Part shown: positions 11,335 through 22,822 of the stretch, in pieces | How the letters are laid out: the number at the start of each line of letters is the position of its first letter | Numbering within the stretch: position 1 is the first letter of the stretch | Made by a program: the position numbers and the translations under genes | DNA from: Xylaria sp. FL1777 | Lineage: Eukaryota > Ascomycota > Sordariomycetes > Xylariales > Xylariaceae | Assembly (NCBI GenBank): GCA_022578965.1 | Contig: MU400522.1 | Span: 434,001 to 498,000, forward strand | DNA: 64,000 nucleotides | Reading direction: 5' to 3' | Notes under the pieces: model-generated | What the model was told of the DNA's origin: nothing | What the model saw: the letters and a program-made list of their open reading frames with translations, nothing else | The model's database searches: none

Positions 11335-12025
11335 CGTGACTGCGGTTTTCGGTTGTACCAAACCCAAGAGATTGTGTATTTATCTTCTTAGGGAATTGTC
11401 CTAGTAATATCCATGTATCGGTCATCATTTAGCTTTAAGAGAGCTTCCAGGCCAACCCTGCCAGCTGGTACTTTGCAATGGCCATCTTCATCTCAACAGG
11501 GTGGCATTGGTGATCATTAACACCCACATGGCAAGGTAAAGGTATTTTTCCGTCACTCATAAATTAGCATATATGAGATCTAAGCTGGTCAGGGCAATTG
11601 GGGTTTTTGAGAAATGAATTGAGCATTGCTCCCCCGCATCAATCAAATCAGCATTCGGTTTAAGCTATCTAATGCAGTAAGTAGTTAACTAACTTATAGA
11701 TACCCGACAAGGTATTTCTCCGCACAGCACCATTTCGTTGGGGTATTGCTGGGGAGATAGTACCTAGAAATAATTAGTATGTAAATTGAATATTCCGCCA
11801 GTCAGAATTCAGCGTGATGCGACTACACCGAGGACTTTCGAAGCACCCGCAAATGAAAGCCTCCTTTAACCATACTAATGGATATCAAATTTATCATAAA
11901 GCCAGCATAAAGGGACGGGGGTCAGCGGCGGACCAAGGCCGTCCGTTGATCCATACCGTTCAGCATGGCTAGATCTATTGCTATCGATTGCTGTTGATAG
12001 CTATTAACTTTCAATAACCACTCAT
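11335..12025. promoter_or_regulatory. Shared divergent promoter region of the GH28/CE8 pectinase pair
   Basis: 691 bp separate the two start codons, so both genes can share upstream elements. Two matches to the CreA carbon-repressor consensus SYGGRG are present on the minus strand: CCCCGC at 11632-11637 and CTCCGC at 11718-11723 (plus-strand reading). A CATTGGTGA word at 11505-11513 resembles part of the galacturonate-responsive element described for fungal pectinase promoters (YATTGGTGGA), but it does not match in full. CreA words this short occur often by chance, so control by galacturonate and glucose is an inference. Confidence 0.4.
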
Positions 12026-13316
12026 ATGGCTCGACTTAGGGACTTTTTACTTCTAACACTCGGCTTCGGCGATGTCGTTGCTGGCGTTCCGAGGAATAAT
12101 CCAGCTCAGACTTATGAGCAGTGCCAAAAGCGGACTGTTAATCCACTTGAAGGCTGTCCTGCTGGAACGATCTATGTGAGCCAGACGGACACAAGTGCTG
12201 AGTTCCAAACAATCCAAAGCGCTATTTCTTCCCTTTCTAACGACACCAGCCCCTATGTCATTCTGATAGCGCCTGGTATATACACGGAACAGCTAAACGT
12301 AACGCGCCGAGGTCCGCTCACCCTCCTAGGCGTCTCAGATCGTCCGTCCAACGGAGAATCCTACGCAAACATTAGTTACGACACAGCGCATGAGAACGAT
12401 GTTCAGATCTATTGGAATTCCGCGAACCATGACGCCATCTTCTCAGATAATGTGTTTACGGGTGTTCTCACCGTCGGACCTAACCTGAATGCAACCTTGA
12501 CCGGGAGCGGTCCAACGGGTTTTCCCGTACCGGATGACACGCCATTTGGATGCACCGATTTCCGGGCTTACAATATTGACTTCCGCAACGAGTACACTCC
12601 ATACTCGAATGGCCCGGCGCATGCAGTGGGTGTCAGTCGTGCGAACGCCGGTTTCTACTCTTGCGGTTTCTACAGTTGGCAAGACACAGTTCGTATTCCC
12701 CTCTCTCTAAGCAGCCGAAGGCACCATGTCTAACCTGAGAGTGAAGGTGTATATTGGCAAGTTGGGCAATGCGTACTTCTACGACACCGTAGTCGCAGGC
12801 GAGACAGATTTCCTGTATGGCTTCGGGACGCTGTTCATTGAGGCTTCGAGTCTGTCGTTACGCAATTGCGGGGGTGGCATCACGGCCTGGAAGGGCACCA
12901 ACACCACGTTCGCCAACAAGTACGGCGTCTATATCTCAAACTCGCAGCTTCTGGCTGCCAATAGCTCTATTGCACCTACAATTACAGATAAGTGCTCGCT
13001 CGGCAGGCCGTGGAATGCGGAGCAGCGGAGCTTATACATGAATACGTACTTCGACCCGAGTATATTGCCTGCGGGATACACGGAATGGGCAGGGCAGCCA
13101 AATGGCAACATTGGAGTAAATACCACGATGGCTGTATATCAAGTATTTGGACCTGGGTATGATGCTGCAGCTGAGACAGCAAGCAATGTTACGAAGGTAT
13201 TTGGGGGAAAGGAGGCCGAACCGTTTCGTCGGCCAGTAGATGTATTTATGACACCCGAGGGAACGCAGCCAAATATCGAGTGGATAGACTCTTCGGCGCT
13301 TCTGTCTATCAGATAG
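12026..13316 (+). CDS. Pectin methylesterase, carbohydrate esterase family 8, secreted
   Basis: Exons 12026-12692 and 12742-13316, joined across a 49-nt intron (413 aa). The enzyme removes methyl esters from homogalacturonan, producing pectate and methanol. An N-terminal hydrophobic stretch (about 5-20, ending GDVVAG) is a signal peptide. The right-handed beta-helix begins around FQTIQSAIS and YTEQLNV. The active-site motifs are WQDT (Asp220), the later ETDFLYG (Asp245, in place of the common VDFIFG) and LGRPWN (catalytic Arg). The splice falls directly after the QDT motif and restores the family reading WQDTV-LKVYIGKLGNAYFYD; without it the frame stops at once. Several NxS/T sites suggest N-glycosylation. 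Its partner is the divergent GH28 exo-polygalacturonase, which needs de-esterified substrate. The start is the first ATG of the frame. Confidence 0.92.
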
Positions 13317-14183
13317 CTCAAAATATGAATGCAAAATAGTACGTCGCGCCCGGTACATAAGATACGTCGCAGCGGTGATGTGATGGTTAAGTCTAACATC
13401 CATGCAGTGTGCGCTTGCTCGAAAGCCACCAACCATTGTGACTCGTCTAAATAAGCGAGAGTTACACGAAGTAAAGTATTATGTATATGGTTTTCTCCTA
13501 TCTATCAGTCATGGAGGAGTTGTGCTAACAACGATGCGTCGAGACCAGGAGATCAGTTACTACACCAAAAGTCATCACATAATCCCTACTTGCATAGTTA
13601 GTCCAGTTAGCCTTATACCTATTTTAATTATTACTACTTACAAGAAGTAAACTTCCAAGTTACTAATAATAAATACTAGAAAATTTATATGAAAGGTTTG
13701 TATGAAAGGCTACAAGGGATAGTGCTTAAGAGTACCCCTTGCGGTGCTTCGTTAATCACCCCCCTCAACAACATCGATATCAACGTCGCTGTTCAGCAAA
13801 GGGAAAACCCTATATTTAAGTAGTTAATGAGGTAGTTTTCTAGAGAATTAGACAAATAATAATGTCGTACAGGGAATACAGCAGTTGACAGAGTAGCGTT
13901 CATGAGAAGTATTCTTATACTTGGCCTTGTGCCTTCCAATGTCTGCTGTACAAACAAATAAGAGGTTATTTACGTTTGACAGAAGGAGCGCTAAGTGTTA
14001 TCAACTTGCATATATCAAGAAGGTGCGTGCAAGCTAGTTTTATCCCAACACCCCTTGTTTTGCTCTTACCTCTGAATCTTCAAAGTCTTAAACAATCATT
14101 ACACACTGTCCGAGACTCCATCAACTCTTCTCCACTCAGGTGAAGCCAACACCAATAATTCTGGTTTTCTGTGTACTTGAAAG
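13317..14183. other. Intergenic, no gene seen
   Basis: 3' flank of the pectin methylesterase and promoter/leader of the methyltransferase. The middle is AT-rich. Nothing in it resembles a gene or mobile element. Confidence 0.5.
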
Positions 14184-16690
14184 ATGCCCGAAACTAGTCA
14201 CCCAGCCCATAATGATGTTATTATCCTCGAGGAGGAGGATTGTGATGGCGCAGAACTCACATGCGTGGAGCGAGATTTACGCAATTTCCAGCATGCTTGG
14301 CGTACTGGTCAGCATATACCCAGCATTGACCTCACTCAGCAGGAAGAAAAGCAAAGAGACGTACTTGAATATGAGATCCAGATTCTCAACGAATTGGAAG
14401 GAGTGGGAAGGATCAATTTGCACCGTCCCGGACAATCATTAACACCGCTACGCAATCCTCAAATTCCGCGGCATTCAAAATTAGTTTCTTTTCAACATGA
14501 AAACATGCTAATTAAAAAGGGAACTGTCGTCGAAGTACTTCAGAGGCCGCGAGATCAGTACTGTTGGCAGTTTCTTCACGTTCTAGACATCTACACTGAC
14601 ATCTCGTCTCGCAACGTGGTCCTTCGAGGAATCAAACTTACGCGGACTCGCAACTTGCGCGGGATGCTGCCAAGAATGAAGAACGAAGTATGCGCGCTAT
14701 ACGATATTAACAAAGAAGACAGCCGCCCCGAGCATATACAAGCTGCATTGGAAATTCCAGTTACGCAGGTTATTAGAACCCGCGCTCTGTCAAGAACCAA
14801 CGCAGCCTTTCCTACACATCGATTCAACCTGCAGCAGTGGGACAGCATGGAGCAAGTTGAAGAAAAAGGCGTCTTGGTTCAGCGTTGGAAATTTTGCCGC
14901 TATTGGCCTACGTCCAGTGCAATGGCAAGTAAGAAATCGTTCAGTGGTGCCGTCATCGGACTCAGATCTGCCGATATCGAGGACGAAGATTTAAGGGTCA
15001 CCGACGACACGCTACGAAACACATTTCGTGGCGGTATTATACGGGGAGGATCCTCTTGTGATGGCCAAATTTCTACACCTACTATCGATCTTGACGCGGC
15101 TAAGGATGCTCAGAATTCCATACTGACCCTAAAACACAATCAAAAGTATACGGCTGATGATATGTTCTGTGGCGCTGGAGGAGCATCGTGGTAAGAAGAG
15201 CTTTTATCTTTTCCTTCTCATTTTAGCGGCAATTGCTAACCCCCAGTGCCGTAGTGGCATTCGACGGGCTGGGTTACGCTTAAGGCTTGCTTGCGATTTC
15301 GACGAGGCGGCCTGTCAGACCTACAGAGGGAATTTTCCGGAGGCATTACTCAACCAGATGAATATTTTCAACTTCGCCGAGTCGGAAACTCCAATGACCC
15401 ACTCGGATTGCTTACACATATGTGAGTGCTTCTCAACGCCTCTCGACGCCAGTAGATTACGCTCAAGATAGTATTTATTAACCAAGAGTGTTCGCAGCGC
15501 CACCGTGTCAAGTATGGTCGCCAGCACATACTTGCCCTGGACAGAATGATGAGGCCAATGTTGCGGCCCTCTTTGCCTGCGGAGAAGTTCTGCAGAAACT
15601 ACGCCCACGATTGTCTACTAGTGAACAGACTTTCGGGCTTCTATTTGACCGAAATGAGGAATTCTTCAACGCGCTTGTAGGCCAGTACACTGCGCTTGGG
15701 TATTCTTTCAGCTGGGACGTTCTACGGTTCAAAGAGTATAGGATCCCTTCGAGCCGAAGGCGTTTGATTTGGATCGCGTCGTGTCCAGGAGAAGCGCTTC
15801 CACCATTTCCGCTGCCGACCAACGGCGAAAATGGTAACGACCTGCCTGCTCCAGTTACAGTTCGCTCGGTATTGACCAGCATTATACGAGGCAGCCACAA
15901 CCGTGATCCTCTTCACAATGTTGACGATATGCTCTCCCGGGCTAGAAACAGCAAAAAGTTCCCGAGGATGCCTTATAATGACAGATGTCAAGTTGGTACG
16001 GTAACAACCTCAGGTTCCGAATGGGCTCATCCTTCCGGGAAGAGAAACTTCACTTTGCGGGAGCTGGCCGCCATCCAAGGGTTCCCAAGGGAACACAATT
16101 TCGTCGGGACAAAGACACAGATAAACCGCCAGATCGGAAACGCATTCCCGCCGGTTGTTGTCGAAATACTATACCGCCACCTCAAGAAGTGGTTGCTACG
16201 GCAAGATCAGGTTGTGCCTCGGCGCAGAGAAGCCTCCCAGACAACATTTGCGAGAGCAGCAGAGGCCCGCAACCGACAAGATATCATAGTCCTTGATCCC
16301 ATTGATGAGGTAGTGGTTGCATCGCGACCCTCTAGACCTAAAAATGTCATCATAATTGATGATGATGACGACTACGACGACGAGTCCCGCGACCGAGGAG
16401 CTTCTATCAGTCATAATGAACAAAATACCGGAAATTGGGCTGACGATGCCATCCTAATTGACGATTCCGGAGACACGAACATGATAGACTCTTCTGATAG
16501 CGTTGAAGATCAGCCGAGCTTTTCTCGCGAAAGCTCGCGTACCCTTTCGGCGGAGAGCCTTCCATCTCTCATCGAAATGGAATTGGACGATGGATATAAT
16601 GTTGGGGACGGACGAGTTCCTAGAAGAGACGTGGGACTACAGAGGAAGAGAACTCACGCACACCATTGGTCCCTATTTAATGAGAACTGA
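14184..16690 (+). CDS. rid: RID/Masc1-type cytosine-5 DNA methyltransferase
   Basis: Exons 14184-15190, 15255-15421 and 15489-16690 (791 aa; introns of 64 and 67 nt). This fungal-specific clade is needed for repeat-induced point mutation (Neurospora RID) or methylation induced premeiotically (Ascobolus Masc1); the protein acts in the nucleus before meiosis. A BAH-like region lies around residues 110-220. Methyltransferase motifs: I, DMFCGAGGAS (326-335); IV, APPCQVWSPAHT with candidate catalytic Cys398; VI, EQT at 437-439 in place of the ENV of other cytosine methyltransferases, a known trait of this clade; VIII, SSRRRLIW; IX, LRELAAIQGFP; X, RQIGNAFPPVVVEI. The C-terminal 150 residues are acidic and Ser/Asp-rich, probably disordered. 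The first intron falls right after motif I and the second right before motif IV; both keep frame. All catalytic motifs are intact, so the gene looks functional. Confidence 0.92.
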
Positions 16691-18862
16691 CGAGCAACTT
16701 GTTGGATTTGTCAGCTTCCTTGGTACAGGAGGTATTCCTCTGTCATGAACGTCTTGCAATAACGGCCGATGTTGGAAGAGAGGCATTGGAGGAAAAAATC
16801 TGTTGCCAAAAAGATGACACCTATGTTGGCAGTAATAGTAAGAAGCAACTTGCAGAGAGTGTAGACGAGAAGGACAAATTTGCAGAAGATATGGGAAAGG
16901 ACATTACCTTTCAATTTAAGACTTCCTAGGACATTTGCTACAAGATAAACAGAGCTAAACACATAATATACTAGCTTCTATTGCATCCTGTGTGTGCTAG
17001 TCTTTACTATACGATACTTTTATCCCTGTTCGACGAGGTAGATGCAGCAACCTCCGCAAATTAAATTAAATTTCGAATGCTTCTATCCGATCTTATGCCT
17101 GGGTTCATCATTAGCAACAATGCAGTGCTGCATAATAAATGCTGAGGCTTTCTAAGATGTTGGTGTTAATGTTCAGAGCATGAACAAACTGCCAACAGTA
17201 CTGGTCTTAAGGCCTTTAAGGTACTTTAACAATTGTTTCTTTTTTTATTAGCATAGTTTCATGTTAAAAAGGAAATGTTCTAAAATATGTTAGAACTTAA
17301 TAGTTATGTAGCAATGCTAGTACTTATGAAAATCAATGCAGATTTTTTTTTTTAAGAATTAGTTCTTGAGACTGCTGCCACATGGTAAGATCATTCAAGT
17401 TTTATGGCAGATAGGAGAAATGCCACGCCGGCTTTTGTTGTGATGTCTTATTGCAATTTGTTAAGGACGATGTTGGCTTGGGAGAACAGGCTTTAGCTTA
17501 CTAGGTGATACGGTGATACCTTTTAGTATCTACTGACGGCTAATGCCTTGACAAAACACCTGAATTTGTATCACGTTGTGGCAGAGAGCATGACTGTCCC
17601 TGACACTCCTTTTCGCACACAATTGAAACATTGGAAGCCCATGTGTCGAGAGATTTTCATTGATGCTGCTATATGTAGGCCAGTGCAAAGTCGCAGCCAA
17701 GGTTCTCGGATGACACCGAGCACCCAGACCCTTTGGCGCAAGCTGCAATGCAGAGCAGATCGGTGTTTTGACACACACACACCAAACGTACAGTATTACA
17801 CACGTCAGGGATCAGGGTTGTATACATGAGCTCGAGGCTCTGTGGTAGCGTGACGGGAAAGCTAACGCGGCGGCTGATGACGACTTTGATGGCGGCTTAG
17901 TCAATGAATGAGTCTTTGGACCATCAACCTTACGATACCGGTAGTCGAGAGCATAATCAGGGAAACAAAACGTATGTGACTCTTCAACCGATGCCCTCCC
18001 CCATTGCGCGTGGACTTCTTCTGATGTCTAGATGAAATCACTGTAGTAGGATCTTTGGAGCTGAGCTGAATCGATGATATTAATTGTCCATTACATCACA
18101 TTGTGTCTTACCAGGAACACTAAGGTGCTTAGTGGGTATGCAGGGTCGGTGTGCAGAGACAAGAGACAAGGGATGTGGCAAGACAGTGCCGCTAAACCCG
18201 GCTGGTTGCGAAGAAGACAGCGCTAGAGTCGAGAGCTAAGCTTGTCTGGGAAAGGAGCTATGGGTAGGCCGGCAGTGGCCTGTCGTCACTTGTCGTCATT
18301 GTGGCCTGGACGTCAAGTGAAGTGGGGTGGTACGCTAGCAGTCTGGAGACACACCACTAAACCTTCTTTCGCATACCTATATCATTTTAGGCACCTTCTT
18401 TTTGTCGATAGGTAGGTGGTAGGTATTGCTCTCGTCGCATTGTCCATCCATTGTACAACGACACTGAAACCACTCACGGCTACACACTCGGAGCAGACAG
18501 AAAACCTGAATCTGAAAGATTCTGTCAATCGAGTCGACAAAAACCCCGGAATCTAGGTCTCAGACAATTCAAGCCCCCTCGTCATCAGCTGGGATCGGTG
18601 TAATAGGATTGCTGAGACAGCCAAACAAACCTAGGTAAGTCTCCTTCCTCGCCATCATCATCACCTCTTAAATATTTTTTCTTTGTTTTTGTTGCCTGGT
18701 CAGACACCGCACTCGGAGCTATCGATCCCGATCGCTAAAAGAGGAAAAGAAAATATGCTGTGAATATATCTGCTAACTGCCAACTCAGCATCACGAACTC
18801 GATTCCGACTCTGTCAATTATAGTCCTGGGAGAAGAGTATACTATACCAGATCGCCACCAAA
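16691..18862. other. Intergenic, AT-rich left half, SUR7 promoter at right
   Basis: The left half (about 16.7-17.6 kb) is AT-rich with T-runs. The residues LTANALTKHLNLY around 17530-17575 are faintly like the end of the RNase H domain of Ty1/copia elements, but the frame around them is full of stops and I do not call an element. The right part, up to 18862, is the promoter and leader of the SUR7 gene. Confidence 0.4.
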
Positions 18863-19682
18863 ATGGCACGATCAAGTAAGTCCTACAATCCTCTACGTTC
18901 CGCCCTACTCTACTAACAGCTTTGCCCCCCTTCCACCAGATGTAGCGCTCGCGCCGCTATCCCTCATCTTCCTCGCTGGCGCGACGGTGCTGCTGTTCTT
19001 CGTCATCCTGTCCGGCATAACGCGGACCTCGCCCCTGCGGCAGACGTACTTCCTCTCAGCCGACACCTCGGGCATCAGCGGGGCCCGCGCGGTCTCGCAA
19101 TGGACGTACTTCCGCATCTGCGGCGACGGTAACGCGGACTGCGGCCATTCCTTCCCCGACCCGCCCGTGGGCTGGGCCTGGTCGGGCAACCCGTCGGGGG
19201 CCAACCTGCCGCAGCGTCTGATCGGGGCGTACGGCGGCGCCACCACGAGCTACGAGTACTACTACCTGTGGCGGTTCGGCTGGGTCTTCTACCTGCTCGC
19301 GCTCCTCTTCACCGTCCTCGCCTTCTTCATGGGCTTCGTCGCCTGCTTCGGCCGTCTGGGTTCCGCCATCGCCGGCATGATCTCGGGCGTCGCGCTCCTG
19401 TTCCACACCGTCGCCGCGTCTCTGATGACGGCTACGTTCGTCCGCATGCGCGACCAGTTCAACTCCGTGGGTCGCAGCGCACACATCGGTCGGTACGCCT
19501 TCGGCTTCACCTGGGGCGCGTGGGCCGCCCTCTTCATCGCCACGGTGCTCTTCTGCGTCGGCATCCGCGCCAAGAGAGATCACTTCTCCACAGGCGGTTC
19601 GCGCTGGGGCCGCAAGAGGAGCGTGCGCAGCCGGCGAAGCTACGATATCGGTAGCCATCGAGTCAAGGAAGACTACGCGTAA
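18863..19682 (+). CDS. SUR7/PalI family plasma-membrane protein
   Basis: A 13-nt first exon (18863-18875) encodes MARS plus one base. After a 64-nt intron with a perfect TACTAAC branch site at 18911, the second exon is 18940-19682; total 251 aa. The SUR7 family forms eisosome/MCC membrane domains and affects endocytosis and cell-wall integrity. The family topology is visible: TM1 at about 8-30, an extracellular loop with W..YFRIC (Cys65) and Cys72 (the paired cysteines of the family), TM2 at about 117-141, TM3 at about 144-171 and TM4 at about 190-212, then a basic cytoplasmic tail (RSVRSRRS). Codon use is far more GC-rich at third positions than in most neighbours, which also creates long meaningless frames on the opposite strand. 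It is convergent with the PBS2 gene. The tiny first exon is fixed by the conserved lead MARSNVALAPLSLI. Confidence 0.88.
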
Positions 19683-20807
19683 TCTCATTGCTTCGAGCGA
19701 ATCACCTCCGTTCGCCTAATGCCTTCCGATGGAATTTGCCAAAATTATTCCCACAAAAAAGCAAACCGAAAAATGTCCATTGATTTTGATGAACGGAATA
19801 ATATGGACGCGAGCAGTCAGTCAGCAGCGTAATAATGACCTGCGGATGAAAAGGGGTTGGGGTGAGATGAAGCGATATATAACGATGATGATAATATTAA
19901 TGTCACTAAGCTAACTAGTTACCCTATTTAATCAAAAAAATAATAATAACCGTATGGTACCCAGTATATACCTGATCGTTGCCAGATATGCCATAAGATA
20001 AATAAACATATAAAACAGTGAAATTAGCGCTTAATAATAGACCTATGTGTTTAGAACAGGTACCCAGTTCAAGCATACCATCTACAGATCAACACAGCAC
20101 AAGTTATAAAGAAACAATAGCTCGGGGTGTCTCGAGAGATGAGAATCTCTGTGCTTGCAACCCCCTACTTAGGCAACTAAGAGACGTTGGATGGTCTTGC
20201 TCACTGTAATATTTAGCTCCAACCTTTGCTGCATAGGACAGCGTTGAGTCGTGTATGTCAACGCTACCACTATCATGGTATGATGATATATGTAAAAATA
20301 ACAAAACCGTAGAGAGACGATATGTCTTTTGACATTTCGTCTCAATCTACAAGCGACTGATCTAAGGAGCCGTCTTCTGCACATTTACAAACTTTCTCTT
20401 TCTCTTCGCCCTCGCCTTCTCATTCTCTCCTCCATACGATCGTGTATTTCCCGTTTGTGTGCCCATCTAAATTTTTCCGGCCTCCCGAAATACGTATACA
20501 GGGATCAACCAATGAATCCATCATCCTTGCCCAACTCCAACAACGACAGAAAAAAAAAAAACAGGATTAATGTTCAGAGTCATGTTCTCTTGGAAGTTGG
20601 AGCTCGTCCCTGTTTGTATTTACAAACAACAACCACCAAATGAATTCGCGTATGCCACGCAAATGCAATGAGTCGGGGTTTCGTGCAAGATTCAGCGGAG
20701 AACCCGCTCCAGAATGCACGTGTAGCTTTCGCAAGCTCGCACCCCTTCCCCCGCTCTTTCTGTAGAGTGGAATGAGATATAGAAGTGCAAATGCGCTACG
20801 TTAAATT
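19683..20807. other. Intergenic between convergent genes
   Basis: 3' flanks of the SUR7 and PBS2 genes, with short A-runs and T-rich stretches. No gene seen. Confidence 0.5.
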
Positions 20808-22822
20808 CTAGCTTGGAATCGCGGGGCTACCCAACGAGGTAGCCACTGCATCCAGTTGTGCGGTATGGAGAGCTGGTTTCCCATCTGCTTCGCCATATTG
20901 CCCACTGGTTTTGTTTCCTAATATCTCCTTAACCCATGCCGCAACTTCGGCATCCTCAGTACCCGAATGGCTTATATCGATGTTGTCAGCGGTACCAGCG
21001 ACGGCTTCGGCACTGGCATCGTTCTCCTGGGCTTCTTCATCTTCTTCAGTGATTGTTTCCGGCTTGGAAAGCCCCTTAAGCCATTCGGAAGCTAATAGCG
21101 CTTGGTAAGTTGGCCTCAACTTGGGCGATTTATTGAGACATCCGTGGACAAATATGCGTGCCGTTTGAGAGTACGTGTCGGGGAGGTTAGGTGGGTCGCC
21201 GTCAACGATAGCCTAGAGAGTATATTAGCTTATTTACATCAATGACGATAACAGCGACGGCTTACACTGAGTTGACTGAAAATTGTAGATGATACATCAG
21301 GAGGGTATGGGTATTTACCCATGCCGCACTCAATGATCGTCAACCCTAGGCTCCATATGTCACTTTGTACGCTGTATGTACCATCGGAAGCGCCCGACTG
21401 CATGAACGCTCCGCCAGAAATGCGCTCAGGAGCCATGTAGCTTTGACATCCGATGTTTGTTTTGGCGATGCTGGCGACAAGGTTGCCGCTCACACCAAAG
21501 TCACAGATTTTGACCTGACCCCGTGTGTTTATGAGAATGTTTGTTGGCTTCACATCTCTGTGTATGATATTATGTTTTTCCTTCAATTCCTTTAAACCCA
21601 TAATTGTGCTATAAGTAATCTTGCGGAGAATATTCTCGGGTATCCCTCCCGAGTAAAGCTTGTCAATAGAGCCTCCATCCATGTACTCAATGCACATGTA
21701 AACGGCACTCTCCTGGAAGAATGCACCGTAGAAATCGATCACATATGGCGATGCACATTCGTGAAGGATTACCAGCTCCTTGACGATCGTCGTAAGCTTT
21801 GACTCATCAAGTTCCAGCCGCATCTCCTTCATGGCCATTATCATGCCCGTGTTGCTACCAGACTTCTTGTCGAGGGCCGATTCGACCTTGTCGCTTGCTG
21901 CACTAGAGAGTCTTGAAAGAGTAGGCATTTTCGAGCTTGCCAATCCAGGACCAAATCGTGGGAGGCGAGGTTTGGTATGCCGAACCTTGTAGACAGTGCC
22001 GTAGTTCCCCTTCCCTAACTCGTCTAATTTCTCAACCTCATCAAGTGATATCCGAAAGACCGAACCATCAGAAAAATCGACTCCCTTATTTGTAATGATA
22101 GCCTTGCCCTTAAATGTTAGGTAGCCCTTTTCCGCATCAATGTATTCTTCAAATTGCTTCAATTGGGAGACATGCCCATTACCGTTTTGCACCACGGATT
22201 GTTGGCCCAAACCCGAGGATGCAGGGGATGCTGGTGAAGGGCCGCCATTGATATCCCCTAGTTTAAATCCAAAGCGCCTCTTGCCTGATAAGCCGCCGCC
22301 TGGATGGATACTGGGCGCCGAACGGTGGAACGCTGCAGCGGGAGGTCGTTGAAGAGGTCCGGCCAACCGCATGTTGCCGGATATTCCACCCATGACGGGG
22401 CCAGCTGGGGCCATGAGCGAAGGTGAAGCTGAATTAGGGGATGCGGCGTGTGAGGTCGAGGAAGAGCTACCCTGACGCGACAAATGAAATGCCCTCATCT
22501 TGGCAGTGATGTCTTCGGGTAACCGACCGCTCGAAGGAGTAGGCCCAGGGCCAGGACGTCTTGCGCTCGAAAGAACGCCCAGGGGCGTGGAAGTAGCGGA
22601 CATAGGGTGCGTAGGGTTTTGGGGGTCGGATATAGAGCGGAGAGAAGGCATTCTCTTGGGTGGATCTGAAAATACTTCATCGGGGGTGTCTAGAGGAGTG
22701 CTGGCCCCCGAAGAGTCCGGCGAATCGAATGACATCGGACTGCCCATAGGCTGATCCGTCTGATCAAAGGTCAGCTCGTCTGATATGTTCGGCTCTCCGC
22801 CGAGTTCTGTTCCGCCGGACAT
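20808..22822 (-). CDS. pbs2: MAP kinase kinase of the HOG osmostress pathway (PBS2 type)
   Basis: Minus-strand exons 22822-21266 and 21212-20808, joined across a 53-nt intron (653 aa). PBS2 phosphorylates the Hog1-type MAP kinase under osmotic and other stress, and acts as a scaffold. The N-terminal 260 residues are Ser/Pro/Gly-rich and disordered, as in other fungal PBS2 proteins. The kinase domain follows: glycine loop LGKGNYGTVYKV, Lys in MAMKEM, an insert after the glycine loop, HRDVKPTN (421-428), DFG (441-443), and the activation loop SIAKT with phosphorylation sites Ser451 and Thr455, then GCQSYMAPE. This activation loop distinguishes PBS2 from the MKK1/2 and STE7 types. The intron interrupts the C-lobe after FSQLS; exon 2 continues AIVDGDPPNLP and ends in an acidic tail. 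The start is the first ATG of the frame; there is a long upstream region without coding signal. Confidence 0.94.

Noticed and set aside
16699..16929. 76-codon frame directly after the methyltransferase
   Set aside because: It overlaps the 3' end of the methyltransferase and has no recognisable feature; it is probably untranslated region.
17480..17600. Ty1/copia RNase H-like residues LTANALTKHLNLY
   Set aside because: The match is a few residues only, and upstream frames are full of stops with no integrase or reverse transcriptase motif nearby.
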